Source: Methylobacillus glycogenes JCM 2850 | Lineage (GTDB): Bacteria > Pseudomonadota > Gammaproteobacteria > Burkholderiales > Methylophilaceae | NCBI RefSeq assembly: GCF_000617925.1 | Contig: NZ_BAMT01000001.1 | Coordinates: forward strand, 62,001 to 126,000 | Length of the DNA: 64,000 bases | Direction: 5' to 3' | In this document: positions 40,421 through 49,711 of the stretch, piece by piece | Layout of the letters: each line of letters opens with the position of its first letter | Numbering within the stretch: position 1 is the stretch's first letter | Position numbers and translations under genes: made by a program | The notes under the pieces: generated by a model | The model's input: the letters and a program-made list of their open reading frames with translations, nothing else | Databases searched by the model: none | Told to the model about the DNA's origin: nothing

Positions 40421-41569
40421 CTAAACTGCTACCGCAGTTAATTTTCTCAATCTGGTTAATTCGCGTTCCAAGGTCAGCAGGAAGGCTGCAACCTGCTCAG
40501 GCTGATTGTCCTGCCCCAGGCTGACGCGTATGGCACCACGTGCCAAATCCGGGTTTACACCCATGGCCAGCAAGACATGGCTGGGCTCAGTGCTGTCACT
40601 GGAGCAGGCCGAACCACTGGCAACGGCAAAACCTTGTCTATCAAGCGCCATCACAAGGGTTTCACCTTCTATGCCATCAAAGGCAAAGAAACTGGTATTG
40701 GGCAAACGGCTGGCACTGGCACCAAAAATGGTGGCACCCAAGGCGTGCAGGCCTTGTTCAAGTTGGCCACGCATCGCACTCAATGCCTGCTGACGCGATT
40801 GACCTTCTGCACTTGCCAGTTGGCAAGCCAGGCCAAACCCCACGATAGCGGCGATATTTTCACTACCGCTACGCAAAGCTCTTTCCTGACCACCGCCATA
40901 GAGCAAGGGGCGCAAATCTATACGCTTGTCCAGAATCAGCGCGCCCGCACCCTGAGGGCCATGAATTTTATGAGAAGACAAACTCATGGCATGCACATTC
41001 AGGGCGGAAAAATCGACATTGATCTTGCCCAGCGCCTGTACGGCATCGGTATGCATATAAGCGCCATGCTCTCTAGCAATTTCACCCAGGGTGGCAATAT
41101 CCTGTATCACCCCGGTTTCATTATTGGCCAGCATTACAGACACCATATCGGTACGCTGTTGCAACACATTTCGCAAGGCGCTGGCTTCAACCTGGCCTTG
41201 GGTGTTGCTGTCTATATGCGCTAGCTTCCAGCCTTGCCACTTCAGGGCATCGGCAGCACGTGATACTGCTGGATGCTCCAGGCTACCTATGGCAATGCGG
41301 CCAGTGGATTGGGCATTGGCGACACCGGTAATAGCCAGATTATCAGCCTCCGTACCACCACCCGTAAAAATAACTTGCGAAGGATGCGCACCAACAGCAT
41401 CTGCCACTTGCTCACGCGCCTGATTAATGGCGTTGCGTGCACCGCGGCCAAAAGCATGACGGCTGGTGGCATTGCCTTGCTGCTGCGACAAGTATGGCAA
41501 CATCGCCTGCAGGACTCTGGGGTCCAGGGCGGTGGTGCCATTGTTATCGAAGTAGACGGCGCTGGTCAT
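40421..41569 (-). CDS. Second cysteine desulfurase (NifS/IscS-like paralogue) in the isc operon
   Basis: 382 residues. Same fold class as IscS: PLP lysine in [19 protein letters not shown] and catalytic Cys in [21 protein letters not shown]. It lacks the long C-terminal IscU-docking tail of the neighbouring IscS (ends [15 protein letters not shown]). It sits between iscR (15 bp) and iscS (10 bp), so it is co-transcribed under IscR. It may serve a different sulfur acceptor or be a backup desulfurase. The role is an inference. Confidence 0.9.
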   Translation of the reverse strand: MTSAVYFDNNGTTALDPRVLQAMLPYLSQQQGNATSRHAFGRGARNAINQAREQVADAVGAHPSQVIFTGGGTEADNLAITGVANAQSTGRIAIGSLEHPAVSRAADALKWQGWKLAHIDSNTQGQVEASALRNVLQQRTDMVSVMLANNETGVIQDIATLGEIAREHGAYMHTDAVQALGKINVDFSALNVHAMSLSSHKIHGPQGAGALILDKRIDLRPLLYGGGQERALRSGSENIAAIVGFGLACQLASAEGQSRQQALSAMRGQLEQGLHALGATIFGASASRLPNTSFFAFDGIEGETLVMALDRQGFAVASGSACSSDSTEPSHVLLAMGVNPDLARGAIRVSLGQDNQPEQVAAFLLTLERELTRLRKLTAVAV

Positions 41570-41584
41570 GAATGGCTTACTTGC

Positions 41585-42067
41585 TTAAGCCGCAACTTGC
41601 GTGGCAACTTGCACGATAGAGCGCTGGCTGTCACGACGGGTAGTAAAGCGGATTTCCTTGCCTTCGCGTTGCGAGGCCACCAAGTCAGCGAGGGCAACAC
41701 CGGAGAGATACTCCAAAATCTTGCTGTTGAGGCTGGACCAGAGGTCATGGGTCATGCAAGGCTTGCCTTCATGGCAGTTTTCCTTGCCGCCGCACTGGGT
41801 GGCGTCAATCAGTTCATCGACGGCAGTGATAATGTCAGAGACGGAAATGTCATGGTGCTGTTTGGCCAAACGGTAGCCGCCACCAGGGCCGCGCACGCTC
41901 TTGACCAAGCCATTGCGACGCAAACGGCTGAACAACTGCTCAAGGTAAGAAAGTGAAATGCCTTGACGCTCGCTGATGCCAGCAAGGGTGACCGGCTTTT
42001 CTTCTTCATTCAGGGCGAGATCCAGCATTGCGGTCACTGCAAAACGGCCTTTGGTGGTTAATCTCAT
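41585..42067 (-). CDS. iscR: Fe-S cluster-sensing repressor IscR
   Basis: 160 residues. Rrf2-type winged helix ([19 protein letters not shown]) with the ligand pattern C-x5-C-x5-C-x2-H ([16 protein letters not shown]), the same spacing as the [2Fe-2S] ligands of E. coli IscR. The holo-protein represses the isc operon. A matching type-1 IscR site is just upstream (42155-42179), consistent with autoregulation. Confidence 0.96.
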   Translation of the reverse strand: MRLTTKGRFAVTAMLDLALNEEEKPVTLAGISERQGISLSYLEQLFSRLRRNGLVKSVRGPGGGYRLAKQHHDISVSDIITAVDELIDATQCGGKENCHEGKPCMTHDLWSSLNSKILEYLSGVALADLVASQREGKEIRFTTRRDSQRSIVQVATQVAA

Positions 42068-42146
42068 TTTTACTTCCTAAAGTATTCAGATGGCGCGTCA
42101 ATACTGGCTTGGGGCGCAGTTGCGCATGGCATGATTCTAGGGTTTG

Positions 42147-42179
42147 ATTCTAGAATACCTGAATAGTTTAGTCAACTAT
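42147..42179 (-). promoter_or_regulatory. iscR promoter with type-1 IscR binding site
   Basis: On the minus strand, the 25-bp stretch at 42179-42155 (ATAGTTGACT then AAACTATTCAGGTAT) matches the type-1 IscR consensus at 23 of 25 positions. It overlaps a -35 (TTGACT, 42175-42170), with a 17-bp spacer and a -10 (TAGAAT, 42152-42147). It also overlaps the cysE stop codon (42168-42170), so the operator is partly inside the upstream gene. Confidence 0.88.
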
Positions 42180-42920
42180 TTTGTTGATGTAATTGAGGTC
42201 AAAAGCCTGGCCAACTTCCGCGTCTGTTTCCACGTCTGCGCCTAGCTTGGCGAGCTGTTGCATGACTTCTTGCAGCTGGGCATCCTGACGCTCGATATGG
42301 GCTAGCAGGGTATGCACTACCTTGGTCATGGGGTCATTCATATTGTCGCTGACCGCATAGGCAGAAAAGCCGATTTTTTCCGCCATGCTGTCCTGTTGGC
42401 GGTTTTTATCCTGATCGACGATGCGCGCAGGAATGCCCACCGCAGTGGCTTCATCCGGCACATCTTTTACCACTACGGCATTGGAGCCTATCTTGGCCTT
42501 GGTGCCTATGGTGATGGGGCCTAGCACTTTGGCGCCCGCACCGATCACCACGCCTTCCAGCAGGGTGGGGTGGCGCTTGCCCTTGTTCCAGGAGGTGCCA
42601 CCCAGCGTTACACCGTGGTAGAGGGTGCAGTCATTGCCGATGACGGCGGTTTCACCTATCACCACGCCCATGCCATGGTCTATGAACACGCGGCGACCTA
42701 TGACTGCGCCGGGATGAATTTCTATGCCTGTGAGCCAGCGCGCAATATGTGAGCACAAGCGGGCAATCCAGTAAAAACGGTGTTGCCAAATCCAGTGCGA
42801 AAGGCGGTGTATAAGCAGGGCGTGCACACCTGGGTAGGTGGTGAGGATTTCCCAGCGGGTGCGGGCGGCAGGGTCGCGCTCGAACACAACGCTGATGTCT
42901 TCTTTGATATGGCTGAACAT
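42168..42920 (-). CDS. cysE: Serine O-acetyltransferase
   Basis: 250 residues. An N-terminal helical part ([21 protein letters not shown]) is followed by left-handed beta-helix hexapeptides ([26 protein letters not shown], and [19 protein letters not shown] with the catalytic His). It makes O-acetylserine for cysteine synthesis, the sulfur source of the Isc desulfurases. The cysE-iscR order is common. The 250-residue form is the short EpsC/SrpH-like class. The C-terminus ends inside the IscR operator. Confidence 0.92.
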   Translation of the reverse strand: MFSHIKEDISVVFERDPAARTRWEILTTYPGVHALLIHRLSHWIWQHRFYWIARLCSHIARWLTGIEIHPGAVIGRRVFIDHGMGVVIGETAVIGNDCTLYHGVTLGGTSWNKGKRHPTLLEGVVIGAGAKVLGPITIGTKAKIGSNAVVVKDVPDEATAVGIPARIVDQDKNRQQDSMAEKIGFSAYAVSDNMNDPMTKVVHTLLAHIERQDAQLQEVMQQLAKLGADVETDAEVGQAFDLNYINKIVD

Positions 42921-43063
42921 CCGACTATTTTACTCTGATATTAAGGTTAGGCTAAGCGTTTGGCTTTAACCTGAATGAGGCATTAACCAAAATTGCCACA
43001 ACAAGCCCGGGTGGCAGGCAGCGGCATGAGCTGCCTGTTGCCATAAGCTGCGTGTTACAAGGC

Positions 43064-43807
43064 CTAGCTTTGAGGTGGTCTGGGTTCTTGGGTAGAGCTT
43101 AGTATGCCGCGCAGAATGTTGACTTCCTCTTTCTCCAGCTTGGTGCGGCCAAACAGGCGGCGCAAGCGTTGCATCAGGCGCTTGGGATATTGCGGGTTGA
43201 GAAAGCCGATCTGTATCAGCGTTTCCTGCATATGCTCGTACATGCGCTCAATATCTTCATTCGGGGCTAGGTCCAGCGCTGGGGATGCGGCAGGGGCGGG
43301 GCTATCTAGGGCTGCCATGCGCAACTCATAGCTCAGTACTTGTACCGCTGCCGCCAGGTTGAGCGAGGAAAAGGCCGGGTTGGCTGGAATCATCGCCAGC
43401 AGTTGGCATAAATCCAACTCCGCGTTCGACAGGCCACTCATCTCGGTGCCAAACACCAGGGCAACTTGTCCATGGTTGGCTTCCTTGATGGCTCGTTCTG
43501 CCCCTTGGCGCGCGGACAGCAGCTCGTGGGAAATTTCACGTTTGCGGGCGCTGAGGCCAATGGCCACGGTGGTGCCTTCCAGTGCCTCGGTCAGGCTCTC
43601 GCACACCACCGCTGTATCCAGCAGATCACTGGCGCCTGTCGCCAGCGAAACAGCCTCGGCATGCGGGAAAGATTTGGGGTTAACCAGATAGAGGCGTGAC
43701 AGCCCCATGGTCTTCATCGCTCGTGCTGCAGAACCAATATTGCCCGGATGGCTGGTCTGGCAGAGAACGATACGGATTTGGTCTAGTAGATCGGGTTTGG
43801 AAGTCAT
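43064..43807 (-). CDS. trmJ: tRNA (cytidine/uridine-2'-O-)-methyltransferase TrmJ
   Basis: 247 residues from ATG 43807; an upstream ATG at 43819 is in frame but neither has a good RBS. SPOUT-class features: VLCQTSHPGNIGSAARAMKTMG at the start, ALVFGTEMSGLSNAEL, and NPAFSSLNLAAAVQVLSYEL, which forms the trefoil knot. It 2'-O-methylates position 32 of several tRNAs. It is upstream of cysE-iscR and divergent from suhB. Alternative SpoU-family assignments are less likely because of the domain order. Confidence 0.9.
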   Translation of the reverse strand: MTSKPDLLDQIRIVLCQTSHPGNIGSAARAMKTMGLSRLYLVNPKSFPHAEAVSLATGASDLLDTAVVCESLTEALEGTTVAIGLSARKREISHELLSARQGAERAIKEANHGQVALVFGTEMSGLSNAELDLCQLLAMIPANPAFSSLNLAAAVQVLSYELRMAALDSPAPAASPALDLAPNEDIERMYEHMQETLIQIGFLNPQYPKRLMQRLRRLFGRTKLEKEEVNILRGILSSTQEPRPPQS

Positions 43808-43949
43808 GGGAATAAGCATTAAAATAGCATTTTAACAGTTACTGGCGACAAGACTGCAATCTGCTTGTAGTTCGCCACTGACTTGCTGCTCTTTAAAAAA
43901 TACCTGGGCTGACTTGTACAGCCCATCTCCATACTTACGGAAAGAATTT

Positions 43950-44759
43950 ATGCATCCCATGCTGACCAATGCGGTTAAGGCCGCCCGCCGTGCAGGCGGT
44001 ATCATCAACCGTGCTTCGCTTGATATCGGTGCGCTCACCATACGCAGCAAGAATTACAACGATTTTGTCAGTGAAGTGGATCACGCGGCAGAAGCCGCCA
44101 TCATTGAGACGCTCAAGGATGCATATCCAGATCATGGTTTCTTTGGTGAAGAGAGCGGCAAGCAGGATGCAGATGCCGAAAACGTCTGGATCATAGACCC
44201 GCTTGATGGCACCACCAACTTCCTGCACGGTTTTCCGCAGTATTCAGTATCCATTGCCCTGATGCAAAGAGGCGTGATTACCCAGGCAGTTGTTTACGAT
44301 CCTAGTCGCAACGATTTATTCACTGCCACTCGTGGCCGTGGCGCTTTCCTCAATGACAAGCGCATTCGTGTCACCAATCGTCCCAAGCTACAAGATTCCA
44401 TCATAGGCACTGGTTTCCCTTTCCGTGATTTCACACATCTGGATACTTATCTGGGCATGTTCAAGGATATGGTGAAGAAAACCGCAGGCCTGCGTAGACC
44501 AGGTTCGGCAGCGCTGGATCTCGCCTATGTGGCAGCTGGCTGGTTTGATGGTTTCTGGGAAATTGGTCTGTCACCCTGGGATATTGCTGCTGGCACGCTG
44601 CTGGTGCATGAGGCAGGTGGTTTGGTGGGAGATTTCCAGGGTAACGAGGGTTATCTTGATAGCGGCAATATTGTTGCAGCCAACCCCAAGGTGTTTGTGC
44701 AAATGCTGCAAGTGCTGGAGCCACACCTGACCGATACGCTCAAGACTGCAAAAGCTTAA
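43950..44759 (+). CDS. suhB: Inositol-1-monophosphatase/SuhB family
   Basis: 269 residues from ATG 43950 (CGGAAAG upstream). Metal-binding motifs are [18 protein letters not shown] and [16 protein letters not shown], typical of inositol monophosphatases. In E. coli SuhB also acts in ribosomal RNA antitermination with Nus factors. Divergent from trmJ, as often seen. The TTG at 43914 gives an unconserved extension. Confidence 0.93.
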   Translation: MHPMLTNAVKAARRAGGIINRASLDIGALTIRSKNYNDFVSEVDHAAEAAIIETLKDAYPDHGFFGEESGKQDADAENVWIIDPLDGTTNFLHGFPQYSVSIALMQRGVITQAVVYDPSRNDLFTATRGRGAFLNDKRIRVTNRPKLQDSIIGTGFPFRDFTHLDTYLGMFKDMVKKTAGLRRPGSAALDLAYVAAGWFDGFWEIGLSPWDIAAGTLLVHEAGGLVGDFQGNEGYLDSGNIVAANPKVFVQMLQVLEPHLTDTLKTAKA

Positions 44760-44816
44760 GAGTTTGTGGGCTTGGCTCCCCTGTAAGCAAAGCCCAAGGC
44801 ATGTGGTTTGAATGTC

Positions 44817-44848
44817 GTAAAAAAAAGCCAGCGTGCAGGCACGCTGGC
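44817..44848. terminator. Hairpin after suhB
   Basis: GCCAGCGTG (44827-44835) pairs with CACGCTGGC (44840-44848). The A-run on the left gives a U-tract only for leftward transcripts, so it is not an ideal suhB terminator. The 293-bp gap 44760-45052 has no gene and contains the palindrome at 45012. Confidence 0.5.
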
Positions 44849-45011
44849 GTTACATACTGACTTTACTATGGAGAAGTTGCCAAGAACATGGAGTGAACTC
44901 ATAACTTCTGAGAGACATTCTAAAAGCGGCAACCCGGCTTGACTGTAGGAAAGTGTCACCCAGTTCGGGGGAAATCTTCATCATGTTTTTGCTTGCCAGG
45001 CAGCGAACATT

Positions 45012-45024
45012 GGGACTTTCTCCC
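45012..45024. promoter_or_regulatory. 13-bp palindrome GGGA-N5-TCCC before the first kinase gene
   Basis: GGGACTTTCTCCC is a palindrome with arms GGGA and TCCC around five bases. It lies 28 bp before the kinase start. The same pattern recurs at 47152 and 49541. Candidate operator for one or both LuxR-type regulators; function inferred. Confidence 0.5.
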
Positions 45025-45052
45025 GTATCTGTTTTTGGAGAACTGATTTAAA

Positions 45053-46453
45053 TTGCGCAATCCTTTGCAACAGTACGCTCAATCCAGTTCCCCGATGAAC
45101 CTGAAGCTACGTCTTAATCTCATCATTACCCTCTTGCTGGCCCTGGTGCTGTTTTTGGCAGCCTTGCTGATGGTGCACAATGCCCGTGATGATGTGCGCG
45201 CAGAGGTGCAATCCACGGCTTTGCTGGCCATGCATCTACTGGATGCAGAAATTCTGCATTACACCTCGGATTACGGCTGGCTGCGCCAGCAGGAAAATCC
45301 CAACTCCAATTCCATGTTCAGATTGCATGATCTGGGCAATGTGCGGCATTTGCGCATTGAGTTTTTTGACGCGCATGGCCGCCTGCGCGATAGCAATATC
45401 GAATCTGGCCGCCAGGAAAGCACTTCCTGGCTGGTGCGCACCATGGGCTTTCTTTCGCCATCGCTGCCGGAAATCCGCCGCAAGATATTTGCCAATGGAC
45501 GCATGATAGGTGAGCTGGTGGTAACACCAGACCCCAGCTATGAAATTGCCGAAGTGCTGGATGACATCATGGGGCTATTAGTGCTGGTGGCCGTGTTTTT
45601 TGTAGCGGTGAATGCCGTGGTGTACTGGGCTGTAGGCCGGGCGATGCGCCCGGTTGATACGGTGTTGACGGCTTTGAATGAGCTGGAGCAGGGCAACCTC
45701 AAGGCCAGATTGCCGGAGTTTGAACTGCCTGAATTATCAGGCATCAGCCGCAAGTTCAACGCCATGGCGGAAACGCTGGAAAAAAGCATAAAAAGCAATC
45801 ACAAGCTCACGCAGCAGATGATACGGTTGCAGGAAGACGAGCGCAAAAATCTGGCACGTGATTTGCATGATGAAATCGGCCAATATCTCACGGCCGTGCA
45901 TGTGGATGCTTCTGCCATTCTCAATGCCAAGAGCATTGAAGGGGCTAAGGACAGCGCCAAGGCCATCAGCGTGGTGGCCAGGCAGATGATGGATATTGTG
46001 CATGATATGTTGCAGCGCTTGCGGCCATCGGGGCTGGATGCCTTTGGTTTGGCGATTGCGCTGACTGATCTGGTCAATATCTGGAAGCAACGCCAGCGTA
46101 ATGTGCAGGTGAATCTGGATATTCCAGAGAACCTGGATCAGGTTAAAGATGAAACCATGGCGATTGCCATTTACCGCATCGTGCAGGAGTGCCTGACCAA
46201 TATCACGCGCCATGCCCATGCCAGCAGCGTGAATATACGGATTGTGATTGAGGGTGATATGCTCAGCATCACGGTTGAGGATGATGGGCGTGGTTTTAAT
46301 ACCGCCCAGGCACCCTCTGGATTTGGTCTTGCAGGTATGCGTGAACGCGTGGAAGGTCTGGGCGGAAAATACACACTGGAAAGTGCACTGGCAGCGGGCG
46401 CGCGCGTTCATGTCAGTTTGCCTTTGCAGCTTACAGTTGAGGGTGGGCAATGA
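45053..46453 (+). CDS. NarX/UhpB-type membrane histidine kinase
   Basis: 466 residues from the TTG at 45053 (GGAG about 13 bases upstream); ATG 45095 is an alternative start just before the first membrane segment. Two membrane segments (about 22-43 and 178-200) flank a periplasmic domain, followed by HAMP, then a HisKA_3 dimerisation domain with the phosphoacceptor His near residue 272 (LARDLHDEIGQYL) and a HATPase domain (VEDDGRGFNTAQAPSGFGLAGMRERV). Its stop overlaps the start of the regulator gene by four bases, so the two are translationally coupled. The signal is unknown. Confidence 0.92.
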   Translation: MRNPLQQYAQSSSPMNLKLRLNLIITLLLALVLFLAALLMVHNARDDVRAEVQSTALLAMHLLDAEILHYTSDYGWLRQQENPNSNSMFRLHDLGNVRHLRIEFFDAHGRLRDSNIESGRQESTSWLVRTMGFLSPSLPEIRRKIFANGRMIGELVVTPDPSYEIAEVLDDIMGLLVLVAVFFVAVNAVVYWAVGRAMRPVDTVLTALNELEQGNLKARLPEFELPELSGISRKFNAMAETLEKSIKSNHKLTQQMIRLQEDERKNLARDLHDEIGQYLTAVHVDASAILNAKSIEGAKDSAKAISVVARQMMDIVHDMLQRLRPSGLDAFGLAIALTDLVNIWKQRQRNVQVNLDIPENLDQVKDETMAIAIYRIVQECLTNITRHAHASSVNIRIVIEGDMLSITVEDDGRGFNTAQAPSGFGLAGMRERVEGLGGKYTLESALAAGARVHVSLPLQLTVEGGQ

Positions 46454-47090
46454 ATAAGAAAATAAACGTCATGCTGGTAGATGACCACGAGGTGGTACGC
46501 TCCGGCCTGCGGCGCTTGCTTGAACAAAACGATGGCATAGACGTGGTGGTAGAAGCCGAAAGCGGTGAGCAGGCTTACCAGCTATATGGCGAGCATCTGC
46601 CTGATGTGGTGGTGATGGATATGTCCATGCCTGGCATGGGTGGGCTGGAAGCCTTGCGGCGCATCATTGCCCGTTACCCACAAGCCAGGGTGATTATCTT
46701 TTCCATGCACGAAAATGCCGCCTATGCCTCGCAAGCGCTGAGCGTAGGCGCACGTGCTTATGTACCAAGTCTGGCGCTGCGGATGATCTGGTACAGGCGG
46801 TGCGGGAAGTGGCCGCTGGCAAGGGCTATCTCAGCCCTGGCATTGCGCAGCAGATTGCCTTGCAGACCTTGTCTGGCAGTGATGACCCCACACGTTTGCT
46901 ATCGGCACGTGAGTTTGAGGTGTTTAGATTGCTTGCCGCAGGCAAGGGCATAGAAGAAATTTCCACCACCTTGAAGATCAGTCAAAAGACGGTGGCCAAC
47001 TATCAAACCCTGCTCAAGCAGAAGCTAGGCATCTCTAGCCCGATAGAGCTGGTGCGGCTGGCAATCAAGCATGGGGTGATTGAAGGTTGA
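46450..47090 (+). CDS. LuxR-type response regulator, partner of the upstream kinase (one-base frameshift near 46763)
   Basis: About 213 residues when restored. Receiver domain with the phosphoacceptor D57 (VVVMDMSMPGMGG) and a C-terminal LuxR HTH (LSAREFEVFRLLAAGKGIEEI and ISQKTVANYQTLLKQKLG). The frame breaks at about 46763: TATGTACCAAG, where the family expects the YVTKSGAADDL segment, hence one missing base. The gene overlaps the kinase gene. It shares the family with the second regulator at 47381. Confidence 0.88.
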
Positions 47091-47151
47091 TGCTGCATTG
47101 CTGATATTTTGCTGGCTATCACTGCCACTCATGAATATAAGCAGCATGATT

Positions 47152-47164
47152 GGGAGAAAATCCC
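47152..47164. promoter_or_regulatory. 13-bp palindrome GGGA-N5-TCCC between the two regulator genes
   Basis: GGGAGAAAATCCC lies in the 290-bp gap between the convergent regulator genes (47091-47380). It has the same arms as the sites at 45012 and 49541. No gene lies in this gap; a terminator is at 47301-47330. Confidence 0.45.
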
Positions 47165-47300
47165 GATGATTTTAAGGAATTAATGTATGGCTGTTATGGG
47201 TAGCAAAGCATAGGATGTGCATGAACAACTTGTACTTTTCGCGGATAGTCACCTAGCCCCCAGTACGTTGTCCATACTCCATACCACTAAGGATTTTTCC

Positions 47301-47330
47301 AAAACCAGGTTCACCACCTGGTTTTTTTTT
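47301..47330. terminator. Bidirectional terminator between convergent regulators
   Basis: AAAACCAGGT (47301-47310), loop TCACC, ACCTGGTTTT (47316-47325), then more T. It has U-tracts in both directions. Confidence 0.88.
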
Positions 47331-47380
47331 CGCTTGAATTTCAACTGCCGCTTTTGCCGCGGCAATCTCACTATTCCAGA

Positions 47381-48016
47381 CTATTCCCGCTGTTGCGAAA
47401 TGCCAAAACGTATGGCGATATGTACCAATTGCCCTGTGGTCTGCACGTTAAGCTTTTGCCGCACCTGGGTCTGGATATTGGCTGCTGTCTTGTAGCCTAT
47501 ATGCAGTTGATCAGCGATGGTGGCAAGCGAAGCGCCTTCGGCAATACGACGGAACACTTCAAATTCACGCGGCGAGAGTTTTTCCAGTGGATTATCGGTG
47601 GGCGAGAATCTGTCCATGGCCAGATGCTGGGCCAGATCGTGACCAATATAGCGGCCACCGCGCAATACCTGCTTGATGGCTTCCAGCAATACTTCTGGCG
47701 CATCGGTCTTCACCACATAGCCTTTGGCACCCGCTTGCAGGGCGCGCGTGGCGTAGATGTTGTCATCGTGCATGCTGAAGATGATCAGCTTGGCGTTGGG
47801 GTCGCGCGCCAGAATGCGCTGCAGGGTTTCTAGACCGCCTATGCCGGGCATATCGAGATCAAGTATGCCCAGATCGGGGTGATGTTCCTGCCAGAGAATA
47901 CAGCTGCGCTCACCATTTTCTGCCTCGGCGACAATGGTGTAACCCACGTTTTCCAATAGGGTGCGCAAGCCACTGCGGACCACAGCGTGGTCATCGGCCA
48001 ACAAAATCTTATGCAT
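47381..48016 (-). CDS. LuxR-type response regulator of the second kinase pair
   Basis: 211 residues. The receiver has phosphoacceptor D53 (LGILDLDMPGIGG) and the conserved Lys in GYVVKTDAP. The HTH is LSPREFEVFRRIAEGASLATIADQL with IGYKTAANIQTQVRQKLN. The ATG directly follows the kinase stop codon. Paralogue of the regulator at 46450. The two pairs face each other across a shared terminator. Confidence 0.93.
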   Translation of the reverse strand: MHKILLADDHAVVRSGLRTLLENVGYTIVAEAENGERSCILWQEHHPDLGILDLDMPGIGGLETLQRILARDPNAKLIIFSMHDDNIYATRALQAGAKGYVVKTDAPEVLLEAIKQVLRGGRYIGHDLAQHLAMDRFSPTDNPLEKLSPREFEVFRRIAEGASLATIADQLHIGYKTAANIQTQVRQKLNVQTTGQLVHIAIRFGISQQRE

Positions 48017-49408
48017 TTAAATACTTTCTTGAATGACGGCTAATGCAGTTTGCAAAGGGATGCTGGCAGATACCAGCACGCCTTTGCCCTGACTCTGAAT
48101 CGTGAATACGCCGCCTTCTGCTTCTATACGCTCTCGCATGCCCGAGACGCCAAACCCGGCCCTGGGGCTGTAGGTGTTGAAACCAATGCCATCATCACGG
48201 ATTTCTATGCTGAGCGTGTCCGCCAGAATGCCGCGCGTGCGCATGAGCTTGATGGAGACATGTTGCGCACGGGCGTGACGTGCAATATTGGTCAAGGATT
48301 CCTGCACAATGCGGTAGGCCGCAATACTGGTTTTTTCCGGCATGCTTTGACAGCTTTGATCCAGCGATAGCGCAAAACTCACCTGCGGGTGTTGCTTCTT
48401 CCAATCCTTGACCAGTTGTTCCACGGCCTCTACCAAGCCATGTGCATCCAGCGCCGTGGGGCGCAGTTTGTGAATCAAGCCACGTACCGCTTGCTGGATA
48501 TGCTCTACATGCGAGCTGATGCGCAAGGCAATCGCGGCATGAGGCGCTGATTTGTCTTTGGGCAAGGTGGCAACATCCAGGCGTATGGCCGTGAGGTATT
48601 GCCCCATTTCATCATGAATTTCTCTGGCGATATTGCGGCGCTCTTCTTCCTGTACGCGCATGGCATGCCGTGCCAGAGACTGGTTTTCCTTGAACAGAAT
48701 TGCCAGTTCGCGCTCTGCCAGATGTTGTTCGGTGACATCCGCGAAAAAGCCGTGAATATTGCTGCCGCTCGTGGTCGGCGAGGGTGTGTCGGAAGTCGGA
48801 GATTGGTCTGTGGTTGGGGCTTGATCAGATACCTGGGTCAGGCGCGCCATGACTATCCATGGGGCACCGTCAGGGCGTGTCACCTTGAGTTCGGCAATAT
48901 CAATCTTGCCCACTTGCTGTAACTGCGTACAGTACTCGTCCCATTGCGGGCCCAGGGCCTGTCTGAGATTGAGCGTGGCCTCGCTGCGCCCACACATGCT
49001 GCTGAAGGCGGAATTGCACAGCAAGATATTGCCTTCAAAATCGGCCACAAAATTACCGCACAAGCCTTGATCAAACAGGCTTTTGAACATGCGCTGGCTT
49101 TGCTGCGAAGTGCGCTCTGCAGCAATGCGCAGATGCGCTTGCTCCATGACCTCACGCATGCGGCGGCGCGAAAACCAGATGGAAACCAAGGCTGCCGAAA
49201 ACAATACCAGCGGAAACTCATCCAGTTGCAAAGTCTCGTGGCTTAACGCCCAGTGGGTGAATTTTTCGGAAAGATCGAGTTGGGCAGAGGCAAAGAAAAC
49301 GCAAGCTATGGCAATCAGTGCGATGACAAGGTCACGATGAGCTGATGAATCCGGTTCCAGAGAGTAACCATGGGAGGGTGAGGAGTGTAAGTGTTCATTA
49401 CCCCTCAT
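48017..49408 (-). CDS. PAS-containing NarX/UhpB-type histidine kinase
   Basis: 463 residues. Two membrane segments near the N-terminus (about 28-45 and 65-82) lie without a sizeable periplasmic part, followed by a PAS domain (RMFKSLFDQGLCGNFVADFEG) and a HisKA_3 domain with the acceptor His in NIAREIHDEMGQYL, then HATPase (IEIRDDGIGFNTYSPRAGFG). The Thr/Ser/Pro-rich insertion (TTDQSPTSDTPSPTTSGS) in the PAS region is unusual and may be a flexible loop. It is the first gene of the pair with the regulator at 47381. Confidence 0.9.
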   Translation of the reverse strand: MRGNEHLHSSPSHGYSLEPDSSAHRDLVIALIAIACVFFASAQLDLSEKFTHWALSHETLQLDEFPLVLFSAALVSIWFSRRRMREVMEQAHLRIAAERTSQQSQRMFKSLFDQGLCGNFVADFEGNILLCNSAFSSMCGRSEATLNLRQALGPQWDEYCTQLQQVGKIDIAELKVTRPDGAPWIVMARLTQVSDQAPTTDQSPTSDTPSPTTSGSNIHGFFADVTEQHLAERELAILFKENQSLARHAMRVQEEERRNIAREIHDEMGQYLTAIRLDVATLPKDKSAPHAAIALRISSHVEHIQQAVRGLIHKLRPTALDAHGLVEAVEQLVKDWKKQHPQVSFALSLDQSCQSMPEKTSIAAYRIVQESLTNIARHARAQHVSIKLMRTRGILADTLSIEIRDDGIGFNTYSPRAGFGVSGMRERIEAEGGVFTIQSQGKGVLVSASIPLQTALAVIQESI

Positions 49409-49540
49409 TTTGAAGATGTTGAGCCTATGCAGAAAGTGAGTTTTTCCCGGAAACGCTGGTGGGGCCTGGCTTTCGTGAATTTTTCCCGATTTCTGCGGCT
49501 ATTACCTCATATTACATTTGAAATATTTTGAAACATATTA

Positions 49541-49576
49541 GGGATTTATTCCCAGAACTATTCAGGATTAATTCCC
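49541..49576. promoter_or_regulatory. Two GGGA-N5-TCCC-type palindromes in the kinase/receptor divergent region
   Basis: GGGATTTATTCCC (49541-49553) and the near-copy AGGATTAATTCCC (49564-49576), centres 23 bp apart, about two helical turns. They lie in the 303-bp region between the second kinase (minus) and the TonB receptor (plus). They match the sites at 45012 and 47152. Confidence 0.5.
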
Positions 49577-49670
49577 CTTCTTGAATTGAACTAATCACCG
49601 GAAACTCTCGCCTGTTGTCGATTACATATTTTAACAATTATAGAACATCGATGATAAATATGGAGAAAGC

Positions 49671-49689
49671 GGGTATGCCAGTCATACCC
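49671..49689. promoter_or_regulatory. Inverted repeat in the receptor leader
   Basis: GGGTATG (49671-49677), spacer CCAGT, CATACCC (49683-49689). It is 22 bp before the receptor ATG; operator or 5' UTR hairpin. Confidence 0.45.
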
Positions 49690-49711
49690 AGCATTTAAAA
49701 TTTGAGAGGGA

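Noticed and set aside
39358-40524. 388-residue plus-strand ORF opposite iscS
   Set aside because: It overlaps the strongly conserved iscS entirely and has no motif or RBS; it is a codon-bias shadow.
45012-45024. Resemblance of the palindrome to the eukaryotic NF-kappaB site
   Set aside because: A bacterial genome has no such factor; the similarity is accidental.
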